Assembly: GCA_019637635.1 (NCBI GenBank)
Contig: JAHBVI010000063.1
Span: forward strand, 1 to 37,519
Origin: Anaerolineae bacterium
GTDB taxonomy: Bacteria; Chloroflexota; Anaerolineae; Promineifilales; Promineifilaceae
DNA length: 37,519 nt
Reading direction: 5' to 3'
In this document: one piece after another, positions 14,014-21,030 of the stretch
How positions within the stretch are numbered: the stretch's first letter is position 1
Layout of the letters: each line of letters begins with the position of its first letter
Made by a program: the position numbers and the translations under genes
The notes under the pieces: generated by a model
Database searches by the model: none
The model's input: only the letters and a program-made list of their open reading frames with translations
What the model was told of the DNA's origin: nothing

Positions 14014-14799
14014 TAAAAGTTGCCGGGTCTAGGGCTTTCGATCATCCCGGCTGGCGGCTGTGCTATCAGCCCTGCCCGCTTTGTCCCTCGCTCACCCGGA
14101 GGGCCTAGAGACTATTTAGAGATATAGCCATCTCTGTACACATTGGCCCCTGTACATGGAGGGCGGTGGTGCGATTTATCCACCATTCACAGCCCACGCA
14201 CGCGATTTATGGCTGACGCTATCGATCCGTTTTGCGGATTGATTCCGTATCAATCCCCCCTTGCCGGGGCTGTTGAGACGCAGCCCCGGCATCCAGGAGG
14301 TAAAACGCGGGCGGGGAAATGATGCAAACCCGCCCGGTCAAACGGCCGTACCTGTGGACATCTCTGCCCAACTGCCTGGGGGATACCAGAGCGGAAAAAG
14401 TATGAGCAGGTGGCCGGAATGACTAAAAGATGCCCCGCCGCCGGGGTCGTTGTCTTGTCATCAACAGTTGCGTTGCGTCTCGTGCCAGTAAACGGAAGTA
14501 CAAATGAGGGTAGAGTAAGGGGGGGACGGCGGCGGGGCGACTATCGGCGCATCGGTCTGGGAAGGAGGGAAAGCCAGTGCGCCGGTAGTGGCGGTATGAA
14601 AATTTTAAGGTTCACCCGCTCACCCCTACCCCTGGCCGGGGTCGCGTCCGGCCAGGGGTGTGGAAGAGGGGAGTAGTATGGGGCTGCTGCACCCCGGTGA
14701 CGGCCGTTCCTGGTTGATAAAATTGTTTCCCAAAGCAGCCCTAAACAAGTCACTCAATTGTTGGCGGAACGGCCGTCGCCGCGAAGCAGCAGCGTGATG
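14014..14799. other. Non-coding, hairpin-rich region
   Basis: About 790 bases without a convincing gene on either strand. It contains a chain of stems: GGATTGAT/ATCAATCC (around 14237-14256), a perfect 10-bp stem GCCGGGGCTG/CAGCCCCGGC (14263-14290), CGGGCGGG/CCCGCCCG (14308-14336), and CCCCTGGCCGG/CCGGCCAGGGG (about 14630-14660). Two CTGTACA boxes (about 14135 and 14151) and two GCGATTTAT boxes (about 14171, 14203) are direct repeats. It may hold the leftward operon promoter, a structured RNA, or a transfer or second-strand origin. Confidence 0.45.
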
Positions 14800-15057
14800 T
14801 TAAATCCAGGGTGGCGATTGGTGTGAGCGAGTCATACATTCGGCGCCGCTGGCGATGGCGCGGCGGATGGTGACGGGCTGGTTGTCCCAATACTCCACGG
14901 TGTAAGCGTCCAGGCCGTCGCTGTAGGTAGCCAGGTGGTAGCGGGCCACGGCCGTGTGCTGGATGCGCACGGTCTCAGCGTTGCGCTGGACGGAGTAGTG
15001 TAGCCGGTCAAAAAAGGCAGGTTGATCGTTGTTTGCCATTGTGTTTGCCTGTGTCAT
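14800..15057 (-). CDS. Small hypothetical protein divergent from the integrase
   Basis: 85 residues from ATG 15057 (MTQANTMANNDQPAFFDRLH). The upstream part of the longer frame overlaps the integrase promoter region and is rejected. The protein is polar with a beta-rich core (VRIQHTAVARYHLATYSDG, YTVEYWDNQPVTIRRA). It is transcribed away from the integrase across a 12-bp inverted repeat, the arrangement of a regulator or excisionase with its own operator, but no helix-turn-helix is evident. Function unknown. Confidence 0.5.
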   Translation of the reverse strand: MTQANTMANNDQPAFFDRLHYSVQRNAETVRIQHTAVARYHLATYSDGLDAYTVEYWDNQPVTIRRAIASGAECMTRSHQSPPWI

Positions 15058-15062
15058 AATTG

Positions 15063-15092
15063 GTGATGTGAGCGCGCTACCGCTCACATCAC
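15063..15092. promoter_or_regulatory. 12-bp inverted repeat between integrase and divergent gene
   Basis: GTGATGTGAGCG and CGCTCACATCAC are perfect complements separated by six bases (CGCTAC). The site lies in the shared 108-bp divergent intergenic region, ideal for a dimeric repressor controlling integration. A transcript stem is possible but no T run follows. Confidence 0.6.
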
Positions 15093-15165
15093 TTTGTGCA
15101 ACGGCCCGCAGTCCAAGCCGCAGACACCTAAACTGAATAGAACAACATGTCAACAGGAGTGAACC

Positions 15166-16068
15166 ATGTCTGCTACCCCAGATACCTCGTTACGCGCCGC
15201 GTTCGATTGTTTCCTGGCTGAGCCAGGGAGAAGCCATAGCACGAAGGAGAAATATCGGAATAAGTTCAAGGCGTTCCTGGAGCGGTATGGGGATTGGCCG
15301 CTGAGTAAGTTCAGCGGCGAGGTCATCGAGGGCTGGTTCCGTTTCCTGGAAGAGCGGAAGGGGTACTCTGAGGGCCATTTGGCCTTTCACCGCTCATGCC
15401 ACACCACATTCTGGCGGTGGGCCGGGCTGGATGTGATGCGGCTGCCGCGCTATTCGGAAGCGCCGGGGGTGATCGTGACGGCCACGGATGCGGAAATCGG
15501 GACGCTGCTGGCGGCGTGTGACCTGATGTGGGATACGCTGCAACGGCAGCGGGATGCGGCGATTGTGGCGTTGGGGACGGCCGGGCTGCGGCGGAGCAAC
15601 ATTGAGCGGGCGCGCACCAGTGAAGTCGTTCACAGCCTCGCCCATCCGGTAGAACATGATGGGCGACACTATTACATCTTGCACACGAAGGGGAAGCAGC
15701 CGATGGATGCCGTGCTGGATGACCAGCGGGCGGCGATTCTGCGGCGGTATGTGCGTAATCGGCCGACGACGCGCCACGACAGGCTGTTCGTGAACCTGAA
15801 CGAGCATCACCGCGGTTATTTGGAGCCACTGAGTACGGAGGGGTACATCAAAGCGCGCCGGCGCGTGTGCCAGGCGGCCGGGCTGGACTTGATTACGTTT
15901 CAGCAGATGCGCCGGTGGCTGGGTACGAAGATTGCAAAAACCAATAACATCCAGATTGCGGCCAATGCCCTGGGGCATAAATCGGGGGTGAGTGTCATCC
16001 TCAACCACTATTACAACCCGGAAAAAGAGCTAACCCAAACGGCCGTGTTGACGGCTTACAAAACCTAG
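15166..16068 (+). CDS. Tyrosine recombinase (element integrase)
   Basis: 300 residues; ATG 15166 follows a good AGGAG site. The N-terminal SAM-like core-binding domain (residues about 8-90; STKEKYRNKFKAFLERYG) is followed by the catalytic domain. Active-site residues visible: Arg142 (TAGLRRSNIERA), the beta-hairpin Lys around 175-177 (HTKGKQ), Arg249 in the box FQQMRR, His271 (LGHKSG) and Tyr282 or 283 (HYYNP). The usual His of H-x-x-R is Gln246 here, a tolerated but less common variant. The gene ends six bases before a tRNA-3'-like fragment, as expected for an integrase beside its attachment site. It should catalyse integration and excision of the element. Confidence 0.9.
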   Translation: MSATPDTSLRAAFDCFLAEPGRSHSTKEKYRNKFKAFLERYGDWPLSKFSGEVIEGWFRFLEERKGYSEGHLAFHRSCHTTFWRWAGLDVMRLPRYSEAPGVIVTATDAEIGTLLAACDLMWDTLQRQRDAAIVALGTAGLRRSNIERARTSEVVHSLAHPVEHDGRHYYILHTKGKQPMDAVLDDQRAAILRRYVRNRPTTRHDRLFVNLNEHHRGYLEPLSTEGYIKARRRVCQAAGLDLITFQQMRRWLGTKIAKTNNIQIAANALGHKSGVSVILNHYYNPEKELTQTAVLTAYKT

Positions 16069-16073
16069 TACCG

Positions 16074-16128
16074 GTTTTAGCCCTCTCAAGGCTAAAACAG
16101 GGTTTCGATTCCCCTACGATGGGCACAC
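16074..16128 (+). other. Attachment site: tRNA 3'-end-like fragment (Glu-CUC-like)
   Basis: A stem-loop GTTTTAGCC-CTCTCAA-GGCTAAAAC (16074-16098) looks like an anticodon arm with loop CTCTCAA, i.e. anticodon CUC (glutamate). It is followed by AGGGT-TTCGATT-CCCCT (16099-16115), a T-arm-like stem and loop, and an acceptor-like end. It has no 5' half and the T-stem closing pair is mismatched, so it is a displaced 3' fragment rather than a working tRNA. It lies between the integrase and a terminator. The intact gene would lie beyond the left end of the window. Confidence 0.6.
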
Positions 16129-16131
16129 AAA

Positions 16132-16162
16132 GCTCCACCCAAAACCGGGTGGGGCTTTTTTA
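16132..16162 (+). terminator. Rho-independent terminator after the tRNA-like fragment
   Basis: Stem GCTCCACCC / GGGTGGGGC with a six-base loop, followed by seven T's. It is probably the original terminator of the tRNA gene, now also ending the integrase transcript. It marks the first chromosomal sequence to the right of the element. Confidence 0.9.
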
Positions 16163-16347
16163 TTGGGCATCTCGTTGATATTGCAATGTAAATACATGCG
16201 TATTACATCTGGCATTATGAAGTCCATCTCGCTATCATCGCCATAACCTGGTCAGGCACGGAATTGACGTTTTCGAAGGAAGAGTGCATTGTATGATGGC
16301 TGGAGACGTCGGCGAAAAAAGGCGCTATTTGCGCAAATGAGGACAAT

Positions 16348-16570
16348 ATGGAGCAAGAACTTTTGATAGAGATAGAAATTTCAGCGCAAATGATTTGCCA
16401 CCCCGCCGATTCAAGCCAAAGGTATTCACGATTCGCATGTCAGAAGAAGCCTGGCCTGGCTGCAAGAAGTTGCTGCCCGCAAAGAAGTCTCGCCGTCTAC
16501 CCTGGCGCGTATGTGGATTTTGGAGCGGTTGAGCCAGGAAGGGGCATCCTCTGGTGATGAATGGGTATAG
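16348..16570 (+). pseudogene. Broken ribbon-helix-helix antitoxin-like gene
   Basis: Two single-base gaps restore one frame: one more T at 16361-16364 and one more G near 16453. The restored product starts MEQEL-FDRDRNFSANDLPP, continues RRFKPKVFTIRMSEEAW, then WLQEVAARKEVSPSTLARMW, and ends SGDEWV and TAG. The FTIRM strand followed by WLQEVAARKEVSPSTLARMW is the RHH/CopG pattern of antitoxins. No toxin gene is recognisable beside it; 16163-16347 upstream holds only short palindromes. It is either a relic at the element boundary or a victim of homopolymer errors. Confidence 0.5.
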
Positions 16571-16588
16571 TTGGCGAGGATTCAAACA

Positions 16589-18856
16589 ATGAACTTAAGA
16601 CCGTCCCAGGCCCGCATTCTTGAATACCAACACGGCCGTATGGCCATCAGTGCCGTCCCTGGCAGTGGCAAGACGTTTACCCTGTCGTTGCTGGCGGCGC
16701 AAATCATTGCCGACGGCCGTGTCAACCCCAACACCGGGCAGCAAGCCCTCATCGTCACCTACCTCAATTCCAGTGTAGACACCTTCCGCGCCCGCATCCG
16801 GCAGCGGTTGGACGAGATGGGCCGGCCGACTGTCGGTTTTGACGTGCGCACCCTGCACAGCCTGGCTAACGAGATTGTTAAAATAGCCAACAGCGACTTC
16901 GGCAGCGATACCTCCCTGACCGTAGCCGGGGATTCCCAGGCACGCCACTTCCTCAACCAGGCCATTGACCAATGGATTGACCAATACCCCGACCTGTGGC
17001 GCGCCTTCCTGCCCGACGACAGCCCCCAAACCCGCGCCCGCTGGCGCGATGAAACCGGCAAAATGGCCCAAAGTTTTATTAGCGCCGCGAAGAACGAGCG
17101 GTATCGGCCAGAGGCGATTTTAGAGAGATTGGAGATTGGAGATTCGGGATTGGGCGAACTCTCCAATCTCCAATCTCCAATCTCCCAATCTCCACTTTTA
17201 CACATGCTCGCCGGCATCTACGGCCGTTACCAGACCATCCTCTCCCGCCAGGGGGCGCTGGACTTTGACGACCTGATCTGGCAGGCGGCCGATCTGCTGC
17301 ATCATCGCGCCGGGCTGGTGGAAACGCTGCGCGCCCGCTGGCCCTACGTGCTGGAAGACGAAGCCCAGGACAGCATCCCGCTGCAAGAAATTTTACTGGA
17401 AACGCTGACCGGGCCTGAGGGCAACTGGGTGCGCGTGGGCGACCCCAACCAGGCGATCACCAGCACCTTTACGGCTGCCCATCCCCGCTTTTTCAACGAT
17501 TTTATAGACCGTGACGATGTGTTGGCCCTGCCCCTGCCCAACAGCGGCCGCAGCGCCCCCTTCATCATCGGCGCGGCCAACACCATGCTCGATTGGGTCA
17601 TGGACAAACATCCCGTACCCGAAGTGCGCGCCCACACCTTCCGCCGCCAACACATCGAACCCACGCCGCCCGGCGACGCCCAGCCCAACCCGCCGGACAG
17701 CCAGGCGGACATTCGCATTACCGTCTATCGCCACCGCGAAGATGAAGAGCTGCCCGGCGTGGCCCAAAAAGCGTTGGCCCATACCCGCCAACACCCGGAA
17801 CACACCGTCGCCATCCTCGTCCCCACCAATAACCTGGGCTACCTGATGGCCGAGCATCTGGATGAACTGGATGCAAACTATGATAATCTGCTGCGTGGCG
17901 GCACCCGCGAACGAGAAATTGCCGCCGCCATGCACGCCATCCTGGCCATCCTGGCCGACCCACTGGATATGCGGGCGATGGTCAGCGCCCATGCCAGTCT
18001 GTACAAATTAGGCCACCCGGCGGCGCTGCTGCCGGAGGAACGGCTGGCGCAGTTCCACACCCTGCTCAAGAGCGTCCACCAGCCGGAGCGACTGCTTTTC
18101 CCCTGGGAACCAGAGGATGTGGCTGCCGCGCTGCCCGCCGGCGTGGCCACGCCTGAAGATATGGTGGCCATGGAGCGGTTTGCGGAATTTGTGGGGCGGT
18201 TGTTTGATTTACGGCCGTTGCCCATTGACGACCTCACCTTAGCCCTGGGTGACGAACTGTTTGCCTGGGGCGAGATTCACGAAGGCGACCTCTCCATCGC
18301 CTACCAGATCGCCACCTTTTTGCGCAACCGGCGGGACGCGCAGCCGGAACTGCGCCTGCCAGAACTGGCTGCCGAACTGGGCGAAGTGGCCGCCGGGCGG
18401 CGCAGTTTCCCCATCGCTTCCCAGGCAGACTTGGGGTACGAGCCGCAGCCAGGGCGCATTGCCCTCAGTACGCAGCACAGCGCCAAAGGGTTGGAATGGG
18501 ATATGGTTTTTATGGTGGGAGTGGACGGTAACTGGATTCCGGGCAGCCTGGACGCTTATTTCATGGGGGTGAGCGACCTGCTGGGCGGCGACCCGACGGC
18601 GGAAGCGGTGGCGCAGTTGCGCTATTTGATGGTGGGGGATGCGGGGATTTACAACGGCCGGTCTGCTACCGAATCCGCCCACATAGACATCATCAGCGAA
18701 CGGCTGCGCCTGCTCTACGTGGGCATTACGCGCGCCCGGCGCATTTTGCACCTCAGCCGCAGCCGGGCCACCCGCAGCTACAACAAAGAACGCGACGCCG
18801 AACCGGCCACGGTCACGGCCGTGTTGTACCACTACATCAAAGCCTCTCGCGGTTAA
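16589..18856 (+). CDS. UvrD/PcrA-type superfamily 1 helicase
   Basis: 755 residues from ATG 16589, preceded by AGGA; the TTG at 16571 is a weaker alternative. SF1A motifs in order: Walker A AVPGSGKT (22-29), motif Ia around IVTYLNSSVD, Walker B VLEDEAQD (about 253-260), motif III GDPNQAI, motif V STQHSAKGLEWDMVF (about 627), and motif VI LLYVGITRARR (about 708). These proteins unwind DNA 3' to 5' in repair and recombination. An in-frame palindromic repeat at 17124-17193 inserts about 23 residues between motifs Ia and II. The C-terminal Tudor-like extension of PcrA is absent. It is a chromosomal paralogue rather than the housekeeping uvrD, judged by sequence style. Confidence 0.88.
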   Translation: MNLRPSQARILEYQHGRMAISAVPGSGKTFTLSLLAAQIIADGRVNPNTGQQALIVTYLNSSVDTFRARIRQRLDEMGRPTVGFDVRTLHSLANEIVKIANSDFGSDTSLTVAGDSQARHFLNQAIDQWIDQYPDLWRAFLPDDSPQTRARWRDETGKMAQSFISAAKNERYRPEAILERLEIGDSGLGELSNLQSPISQSPLLHMLAGIYGRYQTILSRQGALDFDDLIWQAADLLHHRAGLVETLRARWPYVLEDEAQDSIPLQEILLETLTGPEGNWVRVGDPNQAITSTFTAAHPRFFNDFIDRDDVLALPLPNSGRSAPFIIGAANTMLDWVMDKHPVPEVRAHTFRRQHIEPTPPGDAQPNPPDSQADIRITVYRHREDEELPGVAQKALAHTRQHPEHTVAILVPTNNLGYLMAEHLDELDANYDNLLRGGTREREIAAAMHAILAILADPLDMRAMVSAHASLYKLGHPAALLPEERLAQFHTLLKSVHQPERLLFPWEPEDVAAALPAGVATPEDMVAMERFAEFVGRLFDLRPLPIDDLTLALGDELFAWGEIHEGDLSIAYQIATFLRNRRDAQPELRLPELAAELGEVAAGRRSFPIASQADLGYEPQPGRIALSTQHSAKGLEWDMVFMVGVDGNWIPGSLDAYFMGVSDLLGGDPTAEAVAQLRYLMVGDAGIYNGRSATESAHIDIISERLRLLYVGITRARRILHLSRSRATRSYNKERDAEPATVTAVLYHYIKASRG
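17124..17193. repeat. GGAGATT-type palindromic repeat inside the helicase gene
   Basis: Tandem AGAGATTGGAGATTGGAGATT on the left and CTCCAATCTCCAATCTCC on the right form a long imperfect hairpin. The same family is at 36608-36664 between genes. Here it is read in frame and codes for a low-complexity segment (LEIGDSGLGELSNLQSPISQ). Confidence 0.85.
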
Positions 18857-18877
18857 CACATCAACGCATTACCAGAA

Positions 18878-18906
18878 TTGACAATAGGGAACATTTGTTC
18901 TAAAAT
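18878..18906 (+). promoter_or_regulatory. Sigma-70 promoter with embedded LexA (SOS) box
   Basis: TTGACA (18878-18883), 17-base spacer, TAAAAT (18901-18906). The spacer ends with GAACATTTGTTC (18889-18900), matching the Gram-positive type GAAC-N4-GTTC LexA box. LexA bound there would block the -10. The downstream gene is DinB-family, whose founding member in Bacillus is DNA-damage induced. Confidence 0.75.
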
Positions 18907-18948
18907 TGCCCTGCTTGTCTGGCAACAACCCAAACAACAAGGAGAAAT

Positions 18949-19422
18949 ATGTACCCCTCTATTCAAACCGAACATTTTACCCAGGCACTCTACCTGCTGC
19001 TGGATGAAACTTTTGACAATGTGCATGGCCTGTATCTGGATAAAGGGACATCCATGTTTGAAACATTGGCTACCATATCGGCGGCCAAAGCGTCCATTCC
19101 CGTTGGCGGCAAATGCGCCACGCTGGCCGCCCAGGTTAAACATGTAGCTTTTTACCTGGATGTGCTGGAATATACGGTGCGCACCCAACAATATGACCAG
19201 CAAGATTGGGACAAAATCTGGCGTGAGACCGGCGCCGTTTTGCCAGAGGAGTGGGAAGCCATTAAGACCTCGCTGCGCGAAAGTTATGATCGCATCAAGG
19301 CGTTAATTGCAGACACGGCCGTGTGGCCCAGCGAACAGCACATTGGCGGCGCCATCGCCATGATCACCCACACGGCCTATCACCTGGGCGAAATTCGGCA
19401 AGCACTGTGTACGCTTAAGTAG
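18949..19422 (+). CDS. DinB-family four-helix protein
   Basis: 157 residues from ATG 18949 with an AAGGAG site. It has the DinB-like four-helix bundle pattern with the metal-binding histidines in their usual places: one in helix two (AAQVKHVAFYLDVLEY) and a pair near the C-terminus (MITHTAYHLGEIRQAL). This superfamily (PF05163/PF12867) includes putative metal-dependent hydrolases and thiol-transferases such as mycothiol- or bacillithiol-using enzymes; the substrate is unknown here. The upstream promoter carries a LexA box, so DNA-damage induction is expected. A hairpin terminator follows directly. Confidence 0.85.
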   Translation: MYPSIQTEHFTQALYLLLDETFDNVHGLYLDKGTSMFETLATISAAKASIPVGGKCATLAAQVKHVAFYLDVLEYTVRTQQYDQQDWDKIWRETGAVLPEEWEAIKTSLRESYDRIKALIADTAVWPSEQHIGGAIAMITHTAYHLGEIRQALCTLK

Positions 19423-19434
19423 GAATTTTAGATA

Positions 19435-19468
19435 AGACCCGAAGGGCTTTCCTAAACCCTTCGGGTCT
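19435..19468. terminator. Hairpin terminator/repeat after the DinB gene
   Basis: A 12-bp perfect stem AGACCCGAAGGG / CCCTTCGGGTCT with a ten-base loop, followed by an AT-rich stretch. The sequence also looks like a dispersed palindromic repeat, so it may be a recruited repeat acting as terminator. Confidence 0.7.
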
Positions 19469-19488
19469 CAATTAAAAAGGAGACAGAA

Positions 19489-20604
19489 ATGAGTGGCGTC
19501 AGAGTATTAGTGGGCACGCGCAAAGGCGCATTTATTTTAACTTCGGATGAAAACCGCAAAAAGTGGGACATCAGTGGTCCACATTTTGCCGGTTGGGAGA
19601 TTTACCACATCAATGGCTCCCCTGCCGACCCCAACCGGCTGTATGCCTCACAGTCTAGCGGCTGGTTTGGGCAGGTGATCCAGCGTTCGGATGATGGTGG
19701 CAAAACGTGGGAGCCGGTGGGTAATAATTTTGCCTATGAGGGCACGCCCGGCACCCATCAATGGTACGATGGCACACAGCACCCCTGGGAATTTAAGCGC
19801 GTCTGGCTGTTGCAGCCGTCCCATACGCACCCGGATGTGGTTTATGCGGGTGTAGAAGACGCCGCCCTCTTCCGCACCCAGGATGGGGGGCATACCTGGC
19901 AGGAATTACCCGCCTTGCGCGCGACGAAAGGGCATTTGTGGCAGCCGGGCGCGGGAGGCATGTGCCTGCATACTATCCTGCTCGACCCCACCAATCCTGA
20001 CCGTATCTTTATTGCTATTTCCGCGGCCGGCGCCTTCCGCTCGGATGATGGTGGCGCGTCCTGGTTGCCCATTAACAAAGGGTTGATTTCTCCGTATGAA
20101 TTGCCAGACGCAGACGCGGATGTGGGTCATTGTGTGCATGGTCTGGCAATGCACCCCTCGCGGTCAAATGTGCTGTTTATGCAGAAGCATTGGGATGTGA
20201 TGCGCAGTGACAATGCCGGTGATTTGTGGCATGAAATCAGTGGCAATTTGCCCACAGACTTTGGTTTCCCTATTGCCGTTCATGCCCATGAGCCGGAGAC
20301 GATTTACGTGGTGCCGATTAAGAGTGATTCCGAGCATTATCCGCCGGATGGTAAATTGCGTGTCTATCGCAGCCGCACGGGGGGGGATGAGTGGGAGGCG
20401 CTGACGAATGGCCTGCCGCAAAGTGATTGTTATGTAAACATTTTCCGCAGTGCGCTGGCGGTGGATTCGCTGGATTCGTGTGGCATTTATTTTGGCACAA
20501 CGGGCGGGCAGGTGTATGTCTCGGCAGATTCTGGCGATAATTGGACGGCCGTTGCCCGTGATTTGCCGCCGGTATTGTCGGTGGAAGTGCAGACGCTGCC
20601 ATGA
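19489..20604 (+). CDS. Asp-box (BNR) beta-propeller protein, sialidase-fold-like
   Basis: 371 residues; ATG follows AAGGAG. Six Asp-box motifs of the form S-x-D-x-G-x-x-W are visible: RSDDGGKTW, RTQDGGHTW, RSDDGGASW, RSDNAGDLW, a degenerate RSRTGGDEW and VSADSGDNW. They predict a six- or seven-bladed propeller as in sialidases and VPS10-type proteins. There is no signal peptide, and the catalytic Arg triad of true sialidases is not evident, so enzyme activity should not be assumed. The stop overlaps the start of a MoaD/ThiS-like gene by four bases; I recall similar pairings in other genomes but cannot verify that here. Cytoplasmic. Confidence 0.8.
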   Translation: MSGVRVLVGTRKGAFILTSDENRKKWDISGPHFAGWEIYHINGSPADPNRLYASQSSGWFGQVIQRSDDGGKTWEPVGNNFAYEGTPGTHQWYDGTQHPWEFKRVWLLQPSHTHPDVVYAGVEDAALFRTQDGGHTWQELPALRATKGHLWQPGAGGMCLHTILLDPTNPDRIFIAISAAGAFRSDDGGASWLPINKGLISPYELPDADADVGHCVHGLAMHPSRSNVLFMQKHWDVMRSDNAGDLWHEISGNLPTDFGFPIAVHAHEPETIYVVPIKSDSEHYPPDGKLRVYRSRTGGDEWEALTNGLPQSDCYVNIFRSALAVDSLDSCGIYFGTTGGQVYVSADSGDNWTAVARDLPPVLSVEVQTLP

Positions 20605-20897
20605 TCCGGGTGGCATTGCCTCATCATTTGCGTACCCTGGCCCAGGTTGACCGCGAAGTGAAACTCCCGGTGGCGGGTGCGGTGACATTGGTGGCCGTTC
20701 TGGATGCTCTGGAAGCGGAATACCCGGTGCTGCGGGGTACGATTCGTGATCAGGTGACGAAGGAGCGACGGCCGTTCATTCGCTTCTTCGTCTGTGGTCA
20801 GGATTGGTCCCATGAGCCGGTCACTACGCTGCTGCCTGAAGCCATCTTGACGGGTGCGGAACCGTTTCGGGTGGTAGGCGCAATGGCCGGCGGCTAA
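20601..20897 (+). CDS. MoaD/ThiS-family ubiquitin-like protein
   Basis: 98 residues starting MIRVALPHHLRTLAQVDREV and ending in a Gly-Gly tail (VVGAMAGG). The beta-grasp layout of MoaD/ThiS is clear: first strand, TLVAVLDALEAEYPVLRG helix, RRPFIRFFVCGQDW strand region. MoaD and ThiS carry sulfur as a C-terminal thiocarboxylate; the intact GG fits. It is translationally coupled to the Asp-box protein rather than to molybdopterin or thiamine genes, so a role in another sulfur-transfer or conjugation pathway is possible. Confidence 0.8.
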   Translation: MIRVALPHHLRTLAQVDREVKLPVAGAVTLVAVLDALEAEYPVLRGTIRDQVTKERRPFIRFFVCGQDWSHEPVTTLLPEAILTGAEPFRVVGAMAGG

Positions 20898-20903
20898 AAT
20901 TGT

Positions 20904-20933
20904 TTGTAGTCGGCGATTTATCGCCGGCTACAA
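20904..20933. terminator. Hairpin after the MoaD/ThiS gene
   Basis: TTGTAG-T-CGGCGA paired with TCGCCG-G-CTACAA (13 bp with one wobble) and a TTTA loop, seven bases after the stop. It may act as a terminator or belong to a repeat family. From here to 21030 there is a C/T-rich strand (CCCCTCACCCCTTCACC) also seen near 28410-28470. Confidence 0.6.
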
Positions 20934-21030
20934 CCGAATTTGTTTGTGAGGAAGTTCACCCCCTCACCCCTTCACCTTGTCACTTTTCCACCTTGTCATT
21001 ACACCGTCCTGCCACTAAAATTGCAGGCTT

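Noticed and set aside
14410..14676. 88-residue plus-strand frame in the non-coding region
   Set aside because: Arg/Gly-rich, no ribosome site, overlaps hairpins; not protein-like.
16074..16128. tmRNA 3' end instead of a tRNA fragment
   Set aside because: The following AGCTCCACC resembles tmRNA ends but is part of the terminator stem; the anticodon-arm-like loop fits a tRNA better.
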